Source of the DNA: Leucobacter komagatae
GTDB taxonomy: Bacteria > Actinomycetota > Actinomycetes > Actinomycetales > Microbacteriaceae
Assembly (NCBI RefSeq): GCF_006716085.1
Contig: NZ_VFON01000001.1
Coordinates: 1,302,001-1,366,000, forward strand
Direction: 5' to 3'
DNA: 64,000 bases
The notes under the pieces are model-generated. The model worked only from the letters and a program-made list of their open reading frames with translations. It searched no databases and was not told the DNA's origin. Positions 53,709-62,377 of the stretch are shown piece after piece. How positions within the stretch are numbered: the stretch's first letter is position 1; every line of letters starts with the position of its first letter. The position numbers and the translations under genes are program-made.

Positions 53709-54707
53709 GTGCGCATCGGTGAGGTCGCGAGGCGCTCAGGGGTCAGCGCCCGCATGCTCAGGCATTACGAGCGGCTGGGGCTCCTCGTCCCGGCCGCGCG
53801 AACCGCGAGCGGGTACCGCGACTACACCGAAACCGACCTCGTCCACCTCACCCAGATCGAGGGGCTCCGAGCACTCGGTATGACCCTCGCGCAGGTCGCC
53901 GAGGCGCTCGACAGCGAGGCTGCGGGGCCGGAGGCTCTCATCGCCGACCTCGCCGAGCAGACGCGGGCGCGAATCGAGCGCGACACGGCGCTCCTTGCGC
54001 GCCTTACCACACTCACGTCGGTTTCCCCGGGCAACTGGGATGCCGCGCTCGCCGCGGTGAGACTCGCCCGCGGCCTCGAATCCCCGATCGCGGGCGAGCG
54101 GCAGCGGGCGGCGCTCGAGCTCGGCGCCAGCCCACAGGGGGCGCCCGCGGCGCAGCTCATCGATGCGCTGCTCGCGGAGGAGTCAACGAACGCTGCAGGC
54201 GCGCTCCGCTGGGCGCTCGTGCAGTCGGGCAGCGGAGCGGAGGTGCTGCGGGAGGCGCTCCGGGATCCGGATCCGACGCGGCGAGCCCGCGCACTCGCCG
54301 CGGCCGCTCAGTTCCCGGGCGACGTGGCGACCGAGCTCATCCTGCCGCTCCTCGACGACCCCATCGCCGTGATTCGGCAGGACGCTGCGCTCGCCGCCGG
54401 GGCGCGCAGTGCGGGGGCTGCGGTACCTGTGCTGCTCGGCCTCGTTGTCTCCGGGCCCCGCGATGTCGAGGCCGCTGAGGCGCTCGCCGAGATCGCGCGA
54501 GACCGGCACGCGGAACGGGAGATTCTCATCGCGATCGAGGCGGCGCTCGGTGACCCGGTAGCCTCGGGCGCCGCGCGTGGCAGGCTCACGCAGGCGCTCG
54601 GTGAGTTCGACCCGCGGGCGACCGCTCCCCTGCTCACCGCGCTCGCGGCCGATCAGGATCGGGCGGTCGCTCTCACTGCACGGTACCTGCTGCAGCGGGG
54701 CACGTAG
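53709..54707 (+). CDS. MerR-family regulator fused to HEAT repeats
   Basis: This 332-aa protein has a MerR winged HTH in residues 1-75 (V-R-I-G-E-V-A-R-R-S-G-V-S-A-R-M-L-R-H-Y-E-R-L-G-L), a coiled dimerisation helix (about 80-110), and a C-terminal array of about six HEAT-like repeats (about 125-332). The GTG at 53709 follows CAGGAAG and lies one base after the upstream stop; an upstream ATG is a shadow frame. The HEAT effector domain replaces the usual metal- or drug-binding region, so the signal is probably protein-based. Confidence 0.88.
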   Translation: MRIGEVARRSGVSARMLRHYERLGLLVPAARTASGYRDYTETDLVHLTQIEGLRALGMTLAQVAEALDSEAAGPEALIADLAEQTRARIERDTALLARLTTLTSVSPGNWDAALAAVRLARGLESPIAGERQRAALELGASPQGAPAAQLIDALLAEESTNAAGALRWALVQSGSGAEVLREALRDPDPTRRARALAAAAQFPGDVATELILPLLDDPIAVIRQDAALAAGARSAGAAVPVLLGLVVSGPRDVEAAEALAEIARDRHAEREILIAIEAALGDPVASGAARGRLTQALGEFDPRATAPLLTALAADQDRAVALTARYLLQRGT

Positions 54708-54831
54708 GCCTTCTCCCCCTCGCTTGGCCCCTGCCCCTCCTCAGCTCCGGCCGTATCCATGTGATCTGCACTCCCAATGCCTCCGCCCCGCCGAACCGGC
54801 ATTGGGTCTGCAGATTCCAGGGTTTGAGGCT

Positions 54832-54894
54832 GGGGTTTGGGCTTGGGTTTGGGCTCGGGCTTGGGCTTGGGCTTGGGCTTGGGCTTGGGCTTGG
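54832..54894. repeat. GGGCTT telomere-like hexanucleotide repeat
   Basis: About ten units of GGGYTT (mostly GGGCTT) run between the convergent merR-HEAT and scoB genes. The + strand carries regular G3 runs that could fold as a quadruplex. The 205-bp gap has no hairpin terminator. Confidence 0.9.
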
Positions 54895-54912
54895 ATTGAG
54901 GCGGGAGTGAAC

Positions 54913-55551
54913 CTAGTCTTTGAGGTCGACCGCGAAGGCCGCCCCAGTCTTCTCGCGCACCTCAGCCTCGGTGTGGCCGGGGGCGATGCGCCTGAGCGTC
55001 AGCGCCCCGTCAGCGATGTCGAAGACCGCGAGGTCGGAAATGATGCGGTCCACGACGCCGACGCCAGTGAGCGGCAGGTCGCACTCCGCGACGATCTTCG
55101 GCGAGCCGTCTTTCGCAACGTGCTCGGTGATCACGATCACGCGCGGGGTGCCCGCGACGAGGTCCATCGCCCCGCCCATGCCCTTCACGAGCTTCCCCGG
55201 AATGGTCCAGTTCGCGAGGTCACCGTTGCCCGCGACCTGCAGCGCCCCGAGGATCGCGGTCTGCACGTGCCCACCGCGGATCATGCCAAAAGAGGTCGCC
55301 GAGTCGAAGATCGAGGCCCCGGGCACGAGTGTCACCGTCTGCTTGCCCGCATTGATGAGGTCTGCGTCTTCCTCCCCCTCGTACGGGAACGGCCCCATAC
55401 CGAGGATGCCGTTCTCGCTCTGCAGCATGACACTCACGCCTTCGGGCAGGTGGTTGGCGACGAGCGTCGGGATGCCGATGCCGAGGTTCACGTACTGGCC
55501 GTCCTCAAGCTCGGCCGCGGCGATCGCCGCCATTTCATCACGAGTCCACAT
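54913..55551 (-). CDS. scoB: 3-oxoacid CoA-transferase subunit B
   Basis: This 212-aa protein has the catalytic Glu in [13 protein letters not shown] and the [10 protein letters not shown] stretch. With subunit A it transfers CoA between succinyl-CoA and a 3-oxoacid (acetoacetate or 3-oxoadipate). It starts 2 bases after scoA. The IclR neighbour favours the aromatic (3-oxoadipate) route but acetoacetate is equally possible. Confidence 0.93.
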   Translation of the reverse strand: MWTRDEMAAIAAAELEDGQYVNLGIGIPTLVANHLPEGVSVMLQSENGILGMGPFPYEGEEDADLINAGKQTVTLVPGASIFDSATSFGMIRGGHVQTAILGALQVAGNGDLANWTIPGKLVKGMGGAMDLVAGTPRVIVITEHVAKDGSPKIVAECDLPLTGVGVVDRIISDLAVFDIADGALTLRRIAPGHTEAEVREKTGAAFAVDLKD

Positions 55552-55553
55552 GG

Positions 55554-56270
55554 TTAGACCGCCTCTCGGGTGCGCACGGTGCGCTGTTCGATGTCCTTCA
55601 CCGGATCCTCGGCGACGACGAGCCGCTGCACGAAGACCCCCTGCGTGTCGATGCGCTCGGGGTCGAGGTACTCATCGCTCAGGTGCTCGACCTCGGCGAG
55701 CGTCACGCGGCCCGACATCGCGACGAGCGGGTTGAAGTTCTTCGCGGTGAACCGGTACCGCAGGTTCCCCTCGCGGTCGCCTGTGTGGGCGCGCACGAGT
55801 GCGAGGTCTGCGACGATGCCGCGCTCAAGGATGACGCGCTTGCCGTCGAACTCTGCCTCTTCTTTCCCCTCGGCGATCGGGGTGCCAACGCCCGTCGGCG
55901 TGTAAAACGCGGGGATGCCCGAGCCGCCCGCGCGCAGGCGCTCAGCGAGCGTGCCCTGCGGCACAAACTCGACCTCGAGCGCGCCACTCAGGTACTGCTC
56001 GGCAAACAGCTTGTTCTCGCCGACGTACGAACCGAGCACTTTCGAAACCTGCCGGTTCTCAAGCAAGAGGCCGAGTCCCTTCCCATCGACACCCATGTTG
56101 TTCGACACGATCGTGAGATCCTTTACGCCCGCGTCGCGGAGCGCAACGATGAGATTGTGCGGGATGCCGGAGAGGCCGAACCCACCGACAGCGATTGTCA
56201 TTCCGTCGCGAGCAACGTCTGCGATTGCCTCCGCGGCGGTGTTCCAGGTCTTTGATGCCACCCTTGCCAC
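55554..56270 (-). CDS. scoA: 3-oxoacid CoA-transferase subunit A
   Basis: This 238-aa protein has the CoA-binding motif G-G-F-G-L-S-G-I-P, then N-N-M-G and the family [27 protein letters not shown]. The ATG follows GAAAGGTGGCAAGGGTGGC. It is divergent to the IclR gene at 56407, its probable regulator. Confidence 0.93.
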   Translation of the reverse strand: MARVASKTWNTAAEAIADVARDGMTIAVGGFGLSGIPHNLIVALRDAGVKDLTIVSNNMGVDGKGLGLLLENRQVSKVLGSYVGENKLFAEQYLSGALEVEFVPQGTLAERLRAGGSGIPAFYTPTGVGTPIAEGKEEAEFDGKRVILERGIVADLALVRAHTGDREGNLRYRFTAKNFNPLVAMSGRVTLAEVEHLSDEYLDPERIDTQGVFVQRLVVAEDPVKDIEQRTVRTREAV

Positions 56271-56406
56271 CTTTCGTTCACAATGCGGTCACACGGACCA
56301 CCCTGCTGCGAGCGTAGAAGATCGCTCTAACGCTGCGCAACCACCACGCTGCGCGCGTATTCCAACTGCTCACACAGTGAGTAGCGCGCGTGCTAACGTT
56401 CACAAT

Positions 56407-57180
56407 ATGGACGAAATGCGCACGCCGGGAGCACAGGTCGTCGCACGCGTCACCGCGCTACTGCGCGAGCTCAGCACCACCATGCCCGAGGGCGTCGGCA
56501 CCACGGCGCTCGCCACAGCGACGGCCATCTCGCGCCCCACCGCGCACCGGCTGCTCTCCGCGCTCGCCGAGCAGGGGTTCGTGGATCGCGACACTCGCAC
56601 CGGCAACTGGCTTCTCGGCCCGGAGCTGTTTCTCATGGGCACCGTCGCCGCAGAGCGATACGACGTCACCGAGATCGCGCGCGAGCACGTTGCCGCTCTC
56701 GCCGACGCCACCGGCGAAAGCGCGTTCTTCTCGGTCAGGCGGGGAAGCGAGACCGTCTGCCTGGTGCGGCAAGACGGGAGCTTTCCCATCAGATCCTTCG
56801 TGCTGCACGAGGGCAAGCGGTTCCCGCTGGGCGTGGCGTCGGCGGGGCTCGCGATCCTCTCCTACCTGCCCGCGGCCACCGCAGAGCGCTACCTCACCGA
56901 GACCGACCTCACGGGCGAGTTCGGCGACGCTCACTCGACTGACGCGCTGCGCGCGCGGATCGCGGCGACCCGCGACACGGGCTACGCCGTGAACCCCGCG
57001 CTCATCGTGCCCGGTAGCTGGGGCATGGGCGCCGCGGTCTTCACCGCAACCGGCCAGCCGGCCTGGGCCCTGAGCCTCACCGGCACCGAGCACAGGTTCG
57101 CGGCCGAGCGCCAGCCCGAGCTCGGCCGCCTCCTGCTCGACCACGCGCACCGGCTCACGGAGCGGCTCGCGCGCGGGTAG
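56407..57180 (+). CDS. IclR-family transcriptional regulator
   Basis: This 257-aa protein has an N-terminal winged HTH (A-L-A-T-A-T-A-I-S-R-P-T-A-H-R-L-L-S-A-L) and the C-terminal IclR ligand domain (about 75-250; L-P-A-A-T-A-E-R-Y, S-W-G-M-G-A-A-V-F). The ATG at 56407 was picked from the HTH position; TAACGT ends 7 bases before it (leaderless). Divergent from scoAB by 136 bases, so it probably represses or activates those genes. Confidence 0.92.
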   Translation: MDEMRTPGAQVVARVTALLRELSTTMPEGVGTTALATATAISRPTAHRLLSALAEQGFVDRDTRTGNWLLGPELFLMGTVAAERYDVTEIAREHVAALADATGESAFFSVRRGSETVCLVRQDGSFPIRSFVLHEGKRFPLGVASAGLAILSYLPAATAERYLTETDLTGEFGDAHSTDALRARIAATRDTGYAVNPALIVPGSWGMGAAVFTATGQPAWALSLTGTEHRFAAERQPELGRLLLDHAHRLTERLARG

Positions 57181-57281
57181 CTGGCGCGGGCGCCGTGCCG
57201 CTCTGCCCCTGCCGTTCTGCTGGGGCGGTCGGCGTCGACAGGCGTTCTTACGCCCCTCCCCGATGTGGGAGGATTGCACCA

Positions 57282-57358
57282 CCCCCTATAGCCCAACTGG
57301 CAGAGGCAGAAGACTTAAAATCTTTTCAGTCAGGGTTCGAATCCCTGTGGGGGGACCA
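57282..57358 (+). tRNA. tRNA-Leu (anticodon TAA), atypical short variable arm
   Basis: The acceptor CCCCCTA pairs with TGGGGGG, discriminator A at 57355, and CCA is encoded (57356-57358). Anticodon stem GAAGA/TCTTT closes CTTAAAA with anticodon TAA at 57316-57318. T arm CAGGGTTCGAATCCCTG. The variable loop is only 5 bases (TCAGT), a class I shape, although normal bacterial leucine tRNAs have a long variable arm. The D stem is short. Plausible but unusual; such molecules occur in phages and some actinobacteria by my recollection. Confidence 0.8.
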
Positions 57359-57396
57359 CTTCAGACCCGAACAAAGCAGACTTGCGACAGCTCACG

Positions 57397-58611
57397 TCAG
57401 CGGAGGTAGTCACGCAGCCACTCCTCACCAACTACCGGGACGCCGTATTTTCGCGCCTGCTGGGCCTTCCCTGACAGCGAATCTGGGTCGGCAGCCACGA
57501 GGAGTCTCGATTTCTTGGTCACGCGGGGGTGTGGGACAAGCCCCACCCCAGCGAGCTTCGCTTCCCAGACTGCTCGCTCCACGCTCATTTCTCCGGTCAG
57601 CACCACGTGGTCGCCTGGGGCAAGCGCGAACCCTTCGAGGGGCAGAGAAGGCTCACTCTCGTCTTGGACGGTCAGATGCAAGTTCCACTCCGAGGCCGGG
57701 ATAGCAAGCATCTCTCCCACCGCCGCGAGATCCTCAGCCTCGCGTTCGGTGAGCACGCCATCAGCCCACGCTCGCCGTCGCAGCGCTTCAAAGTATCTGC
57801 GGTTCAAACCTTCAACGTCCTCACGGGAGAGCCCCAGAGCATCAGCGAGGGCGACGAGTTGCGAGGCTTCACTTGCCGAAATAACGTGATCTAGCAGTGC
57901 ACGATCCAACGCTTCGAGGTAGGAGTTCTCGGCTCCTTCAGCTTGCACTTCGAGCGGCGGGTCCGAAATGCGCTCGAGAAAGTGCTGCGGTTCCTCAAAC
58001 AACTCCCCACGGCCCTTCCACGCGACCCCCCTGCTGGCTGGAGTAGGAAATCGAAATCCTGTCCCCATCGCAGAGGCTGCGGCCCAGTACGGTCCCCACT
58101 CCGGCGCACCCCTGGTCGCGGCAATGTAGACACTCAGCAGCTGAGCCGTAGCGAACGAATCTGCACCCGCCGAGTGTGCGTCGACGAGCGGCACCCCGAG
58201 GTGAGCGCAGCACGAGTCCAGCGAGCCACGGCCCCCAACACCGAAGCTTCGAGACAACTGCATCGTGCAGAGATGCGGCACCGTGTCGCCAAAATAGAGC
58301 CCGGCACGCGAGAACTCTGCGACGAGAAACCTGAGGTCAAACGAGGCGTTGTGCGCCACAAACGTGCGGTCACGCAGCAAGGCAAGCAAGTCGGGCGCGA
58401 TGTCTTCAAACAGCGGCGCGTCGATGAGGTCAGCGCCCCGGATTCCATGTATTCGCTGTGGACCAAGGTCTCGCTGCGGGTTGATGAGCGTCTCCCAGCG
58501 CCCTGATATCTCGCCGCTGTCCTCAACGTGAGTGACTCCGACCTCGACAACTCGATGGTTGTAGGAGGGCAGAATACCCGTGGTCTCAAAATCCAGTACA
58601 GCAAAAGGCAT
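57397..58611 (-). CDS. DnaQ-like 3'-5' exonuclease with C-terminal BRCT domain
   Basis: At 404 aa, residues 1-165 are a DEDDh exonuclease domain (V-L-D-F-E-T-T-G; V-A-H-N-A-S-F-D; D-A-H-S-A-G-A-D), and 325-404 a BRCT domain (V-V-L-T-G-E-M-S-V-E-R). The middle region (about 170-310) is helical. GC content appears lower than the flanking genes, and the gene sits against the tRNA. It is probably a DNA repair or processing nuclease. AGGGAGG precedes the ATG. Confidence 0.9.
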   Translation of the reverse strand: MPFAVLDFETTGILPSYNHRVVEVGVTHVEDSGEISGRWETLINPQRDLGPQRIHGIRGADLIDAPLFEDIAPDLLALLRDRTFVAHNASFDLRFLVAEFSRAGLYFGDTVPHLCTMQLSRSFGVGGRGSLDSCCAHLGVPLVDAHSAGADSFATAQLLSVYIAATRGAPEWGPYWAAASAMGTGFRFPTPASRGVAWKGRGELFEEPQHFLERISDPPLEVQAEGAENSYLEALDRALLDHVISASEASQLVALADALGLSREDVEGLNRRYFEALRRRAWADGVLTEREAEDLAAVGEMLAIPASEWNLHLTVQDESEPSLPLEGFALAPGDHVVLTGEMSVERAVWEAKLAGVGLVPHPRVTKKSRLLVAADPDSLSGKAQQARKYGVPVVGEEWLRDYLR

Positions 58612-58722
58612 CTGGCGGCCCTCCCTTGGTTACTGCCAACGTTTTCAGACCCTACCGTAGAAGACGTCAGCGCCGCCCCACTCGGCTCTTTGGGTCGCCA
58701 ACGTGGCCGCAACAAATTTCCC

Positions 58723-58777
58723 TTGACGCACCGGGCGCATGTGGCCTACCGTTGGGACTTGCAACCTGAATCAGGTT
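58723..58777 (+). promoter_or_regulatory. Promoter and operator of the Liv-type operon
   Basis: TTGACG (58723-58728) and TACCGT (58747-58752) are 18 bases apart. A perfect dyad AACCTGA-A-TCAGGTT (58763-58777) lies at the expected start of transcription, the place for a repressor. The regulator gene is not recognisable in the window. Confidence 0.6.
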
Positions 58778-58813
58778 TCATAAACCAACCTTCCAAGGAC
58801 GAAAGGTACGCGC

Positions 58814-60013
58814 ATGCGCATCGGAAAGAAACTCGCGTTTGGTGCCCTTGTGGCGTCAACCGCACTGGTCCTGTCGGCGTGCGCGCCGGCAGCTTCGGCT
58901 CCCGAGTCCGGCGGTGACACTGAGGGGCCCAGCTCGGTCACCGTCGGCATCATCACGAGCGAGACCGGACCCCTCGCGGGCTACGGGGCCCAGTACCTCG
59001 ACGGCTTCAAGGCTGGCCTCGACTACGCGACCGGCGGTACCGGAGAGGTGGGCGGCACGAAACTCGACGTGAAGTACGTCGACGACGCCGGCGACCCAGA
59101 CAAGGCGGTCACCGCGGCCAAGGATCTCATCGGCCAGGGCGTCAACCTGCTCGCGGGCAGCGCCTCGTCGGGCGTCGCCGCCGTCGTGGCTGAGCAGGCC
59201 GCACAGAACAAGGTGCTCTTCATCTCCGGGCCGGCAGCGGCCGACGCCATCACCGGGATCAACGAGTACACGTTCCGCTCGGGCCGCCAGAGCGCCCAGG
59301 ATGTCGCGACCGCGGGCACTTTCCTCGACGACATCAGCGGCAAGACCGTCGCGGTCCTCGCGCAGAACAACGCATTCGGGCAGGGCAACGTCGCCGCCGT
59401 CGAGGCCATCCTCGGCGCAAAGGGCGCATCGGTCACCCCGGTGCTCGTCGCAGAGGATGTCACCGAGTTCACGCCGTTCGCAACTCAGGTGCTCGACACC
59501 AAGGCAGACCTCGTCTTTGTCGCGTGGGCGGGCGCAACGACCGGTGCCATGTGGCAGGCGATGAGCCAGCAGGGAGTGTTCGACTCGATGCCGGTCGTCA
59601 CCGGCCTCGGCGACTCGGCAACGTTCGGGGCATACGGCGAGGCCTCCGAGAAGATCAGCTTCCTCAACCACTACTTCCCGGGCGCCCCCGATAACGACGT
59701 GAACACCGCAATGGTGAAGGCTGTCGAGGACGCCGGCGGCACCCCCGACCTGTTCACCCCCGATGGGTTCAACGCCGCGCTCATGGTCGTGCAGGCTGTG
59801 AAGGAAGGCAAGGGCGACGTCGACGCCATGATTGCGGCGCTGAACGATTTCTCGTTCGACGGCCCGAAGGGCAAGACCACCGTTCGCGGGAGCGACCACG
59901 CCCTCATTCAGGAGATGTACCAGGTGAAGCTCGTCGCACAGGACGGCAGCTTCGCCCCCGAGTTGGTCGCCACTGTCGCCGCAGACGACGTGGCTCCCGC
60001 CGAAGCGAAGTAG
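58814..60013 (+). CDS. Branched-chain-amino-acid-type ABC binding lipoprotein (LivJ/K-like)
   Basis: This 399-aa protein has a Sec signal with lipobox L-V-L-S-A-C (about residue 22) and a type I periplasmic-binding fold starting V-T-V-G-I-I-T-S-E-T-G-P-L-A-G-Y-G-A-Q. GAAAGG precedes the ATG. It is the first gene of the operon. Substrate may be a branched amino acid or an organic acid; Liv-like binding proteins include binders of aromatic acids and amides. Confidence 0.92.
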   Translation: MRIGKKLAFGALVASTALVLSACAPAASAPESGGDTEGPSSVTVGIITSETGPLAGYGAQYLDGFKAGLDYATGGTGEVGGTKLDVKYVDDAGDPDKAVTAAKDLIGQGVNLLAGSASSGVAAVVAEQAAQNKVLFISGPAAADAITGINEYTFRSGRQSAQDVATAGTFLDDISGKTVAVLAQNNAFGQGNVAAVEAILGAKGASVTPVLVAEDVTEFTPFATQVLDTKADLVFVAWAGATTGAMWQAMSQQGVFDSMPVVTGLGDSATFGAYGEASEKISFLNHYFPGAPDNDVNTAMVKAVEDAGGTPDLFTPDGFNAALMVVQAVKEGKGDVDAMIAALNDFSFDGPKGKTTVRGSDHALIQEMYQVKLVAQDGSFAPELVATVAADDVAPAEAK

Positions 60014-60021
60014 GAACGCAC

Positions 60022-60786
60022 GTGCACACCCAGCCCCCGTCCGCCCTCACCGTCTCGGGCCTCGGCCTGAAGATCGGCGGCGCCACGATTCTTGACAGCG
60101 TGGACCTCGACGTTCCGCAGGGATCGATCGTCGGCGTCATCGGCCCGAACGGCGCGGGCAAGACAACCCTCTTCAACGTGATCTCGGGGCTCATTGCGCC
60201 GACAAGCGGCACTGTGTCGCTTCACGGCAACCCGATCACGAAAAGCTCCGTCGCCGCCCGCGCGCGGGCGGGGCTGGGCCGCACGTTCCAAACTTCCAGC
60301 TACTTTCCCGGGCTCAGCGTGCTCGAGAACGTCAGGCTCGCTGCCCAGGCGACGGCGGGCGGCAGCATGTCGCTCCTCCGCTTCCCCAAGCAGGGCGACT
60401 CGGCGACTCAACTCGCCCTCGAGACGCTCGAAACCGTCGGGCTCACCCACCAGGCGATGACGCTCGCCGGCGACGTCTCACACGGCGACAAGCGCAAGCT
60501 CGAGATAGCCGTGCTACTCGTCTCAGATTCAAGCGTCGTGCTGCTCGACGAGCCCATGGCCGGCGTCGCGTCTGGCGACGTGAGTGGGCTCGTGCAGAAC
60601 ATTCGCGACATGCAGGCAGAAAAGCAGTGCACCGTGCTCATGGTCGAGCACCACATCGACGTACTCCTCGGATTCGTTGACCACGTCGCCGTCATGTACT
60701 TCGGCAACATCATCGCATTCGACACCCCGCAGAACATCATGGAGAACCCCACCGTGCAGAGCGCATACCTTGGACGCGCAGTATGA
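60022..60786 (+). CDS. Liv-type ABC ATPase (LivG-like)
   Basis: This 254-aa ATPase has Walker A GPNGAGKTT (residues about 44-52), Q-loop and Walker B V-V-L-L-D-E-P-M-A-G-V, and the longer D-loop insertion of LivG with switch His in V-E-H-H-I-D-V. The signature is S-H-G-D-K-R-K-L-E-I-A-V-L, with S-H-G-D in place of the usual L-S-x-G. GTG start, 8 bases after the binding protein stop. It overlaps livF by 4 bases. Confidence 0.92.
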   Translation: MHTQPPSALTVSGLGLKIGGATILDSVDLDVPQGSIVGVIGPNGAGKTTLFNVISGLIAPTSGTVSLHGNPITKSSVAARARAGLGRTFQTSSYFPGLSVLENVRLAAQATAGGSMSLLRFPKQGDSATQLALETLETVGLTHQAMTLAGDVSHGDKRKLEIAVLLVSDSSVVLLDEPMAGVASGDVSGLVQNIRDMQAEKQCTVLMVEHHIDVLLGFVDHVAVMYFGNIIAFDTPQNIMENPTVQSAYLGRAV

Positions 60787-61499
60787 GCGCGCCAATCCTC
60801 ACAGTCTCAGGCCTCGAATGTTCCATCGCCGGGCAGCAGGTCGTTGAGGACGTGTCCTTCGACGTCCCCGCGACCGGAATCACCGCGGTCCTGGGGCGCA
60901 ACGGCGCGGGCAAGACCTCAACCCTTCGCGGCATCATGGGGCTCATCACCCGCTCAGGCGAAGTGCGACTCGCTGGTGAGCGAATCGACGCGCTCCCCAC
61001 CCACAAGCTCGTGCAGCGCGGCATCGGGTACGTCCCCGAAGACCGCGAGGTGTTCGGGTCGCTGAGCGTCGCCGAGAACCTCGCACTCGCCGAGCGCGGC
61101 CCGAACCCGCGGCGCGAGTTCGTCGCCGACCTGTTCCCCGATCTCGTCGCACGCCGCGACCAGGCTGCAGGAACACTCTCAGGCGGCCAGCAGCAGATGG
61201 TGTCGGTCGCACGCGCCCTTATCAACGACAACCGGCTGCTGCTCGTCGACGAGCCGACGAAGGGGCTCGCCCCGAAAATCGTCCAGGAGGTCGCCGACGC
61301 GCTCGCCGAGGCGGCGACGACCGTGCCGATCCTGCTCGTCGAGCAGAATCTCGAGGTCGTCAGGCAGCTCGCCGATGACGCGATCGTGATTTCCTCCGGT
61401 CGCGTCGTCTACACCGGCAAGGCGGCCGACATTCTCGACGACGAGCAGCTCACCACGCAGCTCCTCGGCGTCCACGCAGAGGGAGGGAGCCAGCTGTGA
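60783..61499 (+). CDS. Liv-type ABC ATPase (LivF-like)
   Basis: This 238-aa ATPase has Walker A GRNGAGKTS, Q-loop, signature L-S-G-G-Q-Q-Q-M-V-S-V-A-R-A-L and Walker B R-L-L-L-V-D-E-P-T-K-G-L-A. It forms the heterodimer with the LivG-like protein. ATG overlaps the previous stop. Confidence 0.92.
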   Translation: MSAPILTVSGLECSIAGQQVVEDVSFDVPATGITAVLGRNGAGKTSTLRGIMGLITRSGEVRLAGERIDALPTHKLVQRGIGYVPEDREVFGSLSVAENLALAERGPNPRREFVADLFPDLVARRDQAAGTLSGGQQQMVSVARALINDNRLLLVDEPTKGLAPKIVQEVADALAEAATTVPILLVEQNLEVVRQLADDAIVISSGRVVYTGKAADILDDEQLTTQLLGVHAEGGSQL

Positions 61500-62377
61500 G
61501 CGCACTCGTCCTGACCCTCATCACCGGTGTCGGCCTCGGCGCCCTCTACTTCCTCGTCGCCTCCGGCCTGAGCCTCATCTATGGGCTCATGCACGTGCTG
61601 AACTTCGCGCACGGCGCCTTCCTCACGCTCGCTGCGTTCATCGGGTGGCGCACCGCGCAGGCGCTCGGCACGGACAGTTGGTTCGCGCTCATCGTGTCGG
61701 TGCTCGTCGGAGCGCTCGTCGGGGCGGTCTTCGCGACGCTCACGGAGCTCCTGCTCATTCGGCCGCTCTACGAGCGCCACATCGAACAGGTGCTCGTGAC
61801 GGTCGGCCTCTCGTTCGCGGCGATCGCCCTGTTCGAGGGCATCTGGGGCTCGGACCCGATCACCGTCGCCGGGCCCGCCTGGCTCAAGCAGACCACCCTC
61901 GTGCTTGGCGCGAAGATCCCGAACGTGTACTGGATCCTGATCCTCGCCGCCGCGCTGGTGCTCACCGCGCTCGTGCTCTTCCTGAAGAAGACGCGCTACG
62001 GCGTGATCATTCGCGCCGGCGTTGAGAATCGCGCGATGGTCACCGCGCTCGGAATCGACGTGCGCAAAGCTTTCACACTCGTCTTCGCGATCGGCGGCGC
62101 GGCCGCCGGCATCGGCGGCGTGCTCGCCATGCACTACATGACGTTCGTCTCGGCGCACCTCGGCCAGACACTCCTGATCTTCGCGTTCATCGTGACGGTG
62201 GTTGGCGGCCTCGGGTCGCTCGCGGGTGCCGCAGTCGCGTCAGTGCTCGTCGCCGTGCTCCAGCAGTTTGCAAACTTCTATCTGGGCGGCACGGGCGACT
62301 TCATCGTCGTGATCTTGCTCGCCGTGGTACTCCTCGTGCGACCCCGCGGCCTCATGGGACGAAAGGTGGCGCAGTAA
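61496..62377 (+). CDS. Liv-type ABC permease (LivH-like)
   Basis: This 293-aa permease has about 8 TM segments and the LivH core A-S-G-L-S-L-I-Y-G-L-M-H-V-L-N-F-A-H-G-A-F. It overlaps both neighbours by a few bases (GTGA with LivF; 1 base with LivM). Confidence 0.92.
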   Translation: MSALVLTLITGVGLGALYFLVASGLSLIYGLMHVLNFAHGAFLTLAAFIGWRTAQALGTDSWFALIVSVLVGALVGAVFATLTELLLIRPLYERHIEQVLVTVGLSFAAIALFEGIWGSDPITVAGPAWLKQTTLVLGAKIPNVYWILILAAALVLTALVLFLKKTRYGVIIRAGVENRAMVTALGIDVRKAFTLVFAIGGAAAGIGGVLAMHYMTFVSAHLGQTLLIFAFIVTVVGGLGSLAGAAVASVLVAVLQQFANFYLGGTGDFIVVILLAVVLLVRPRGLMGRKVAQ

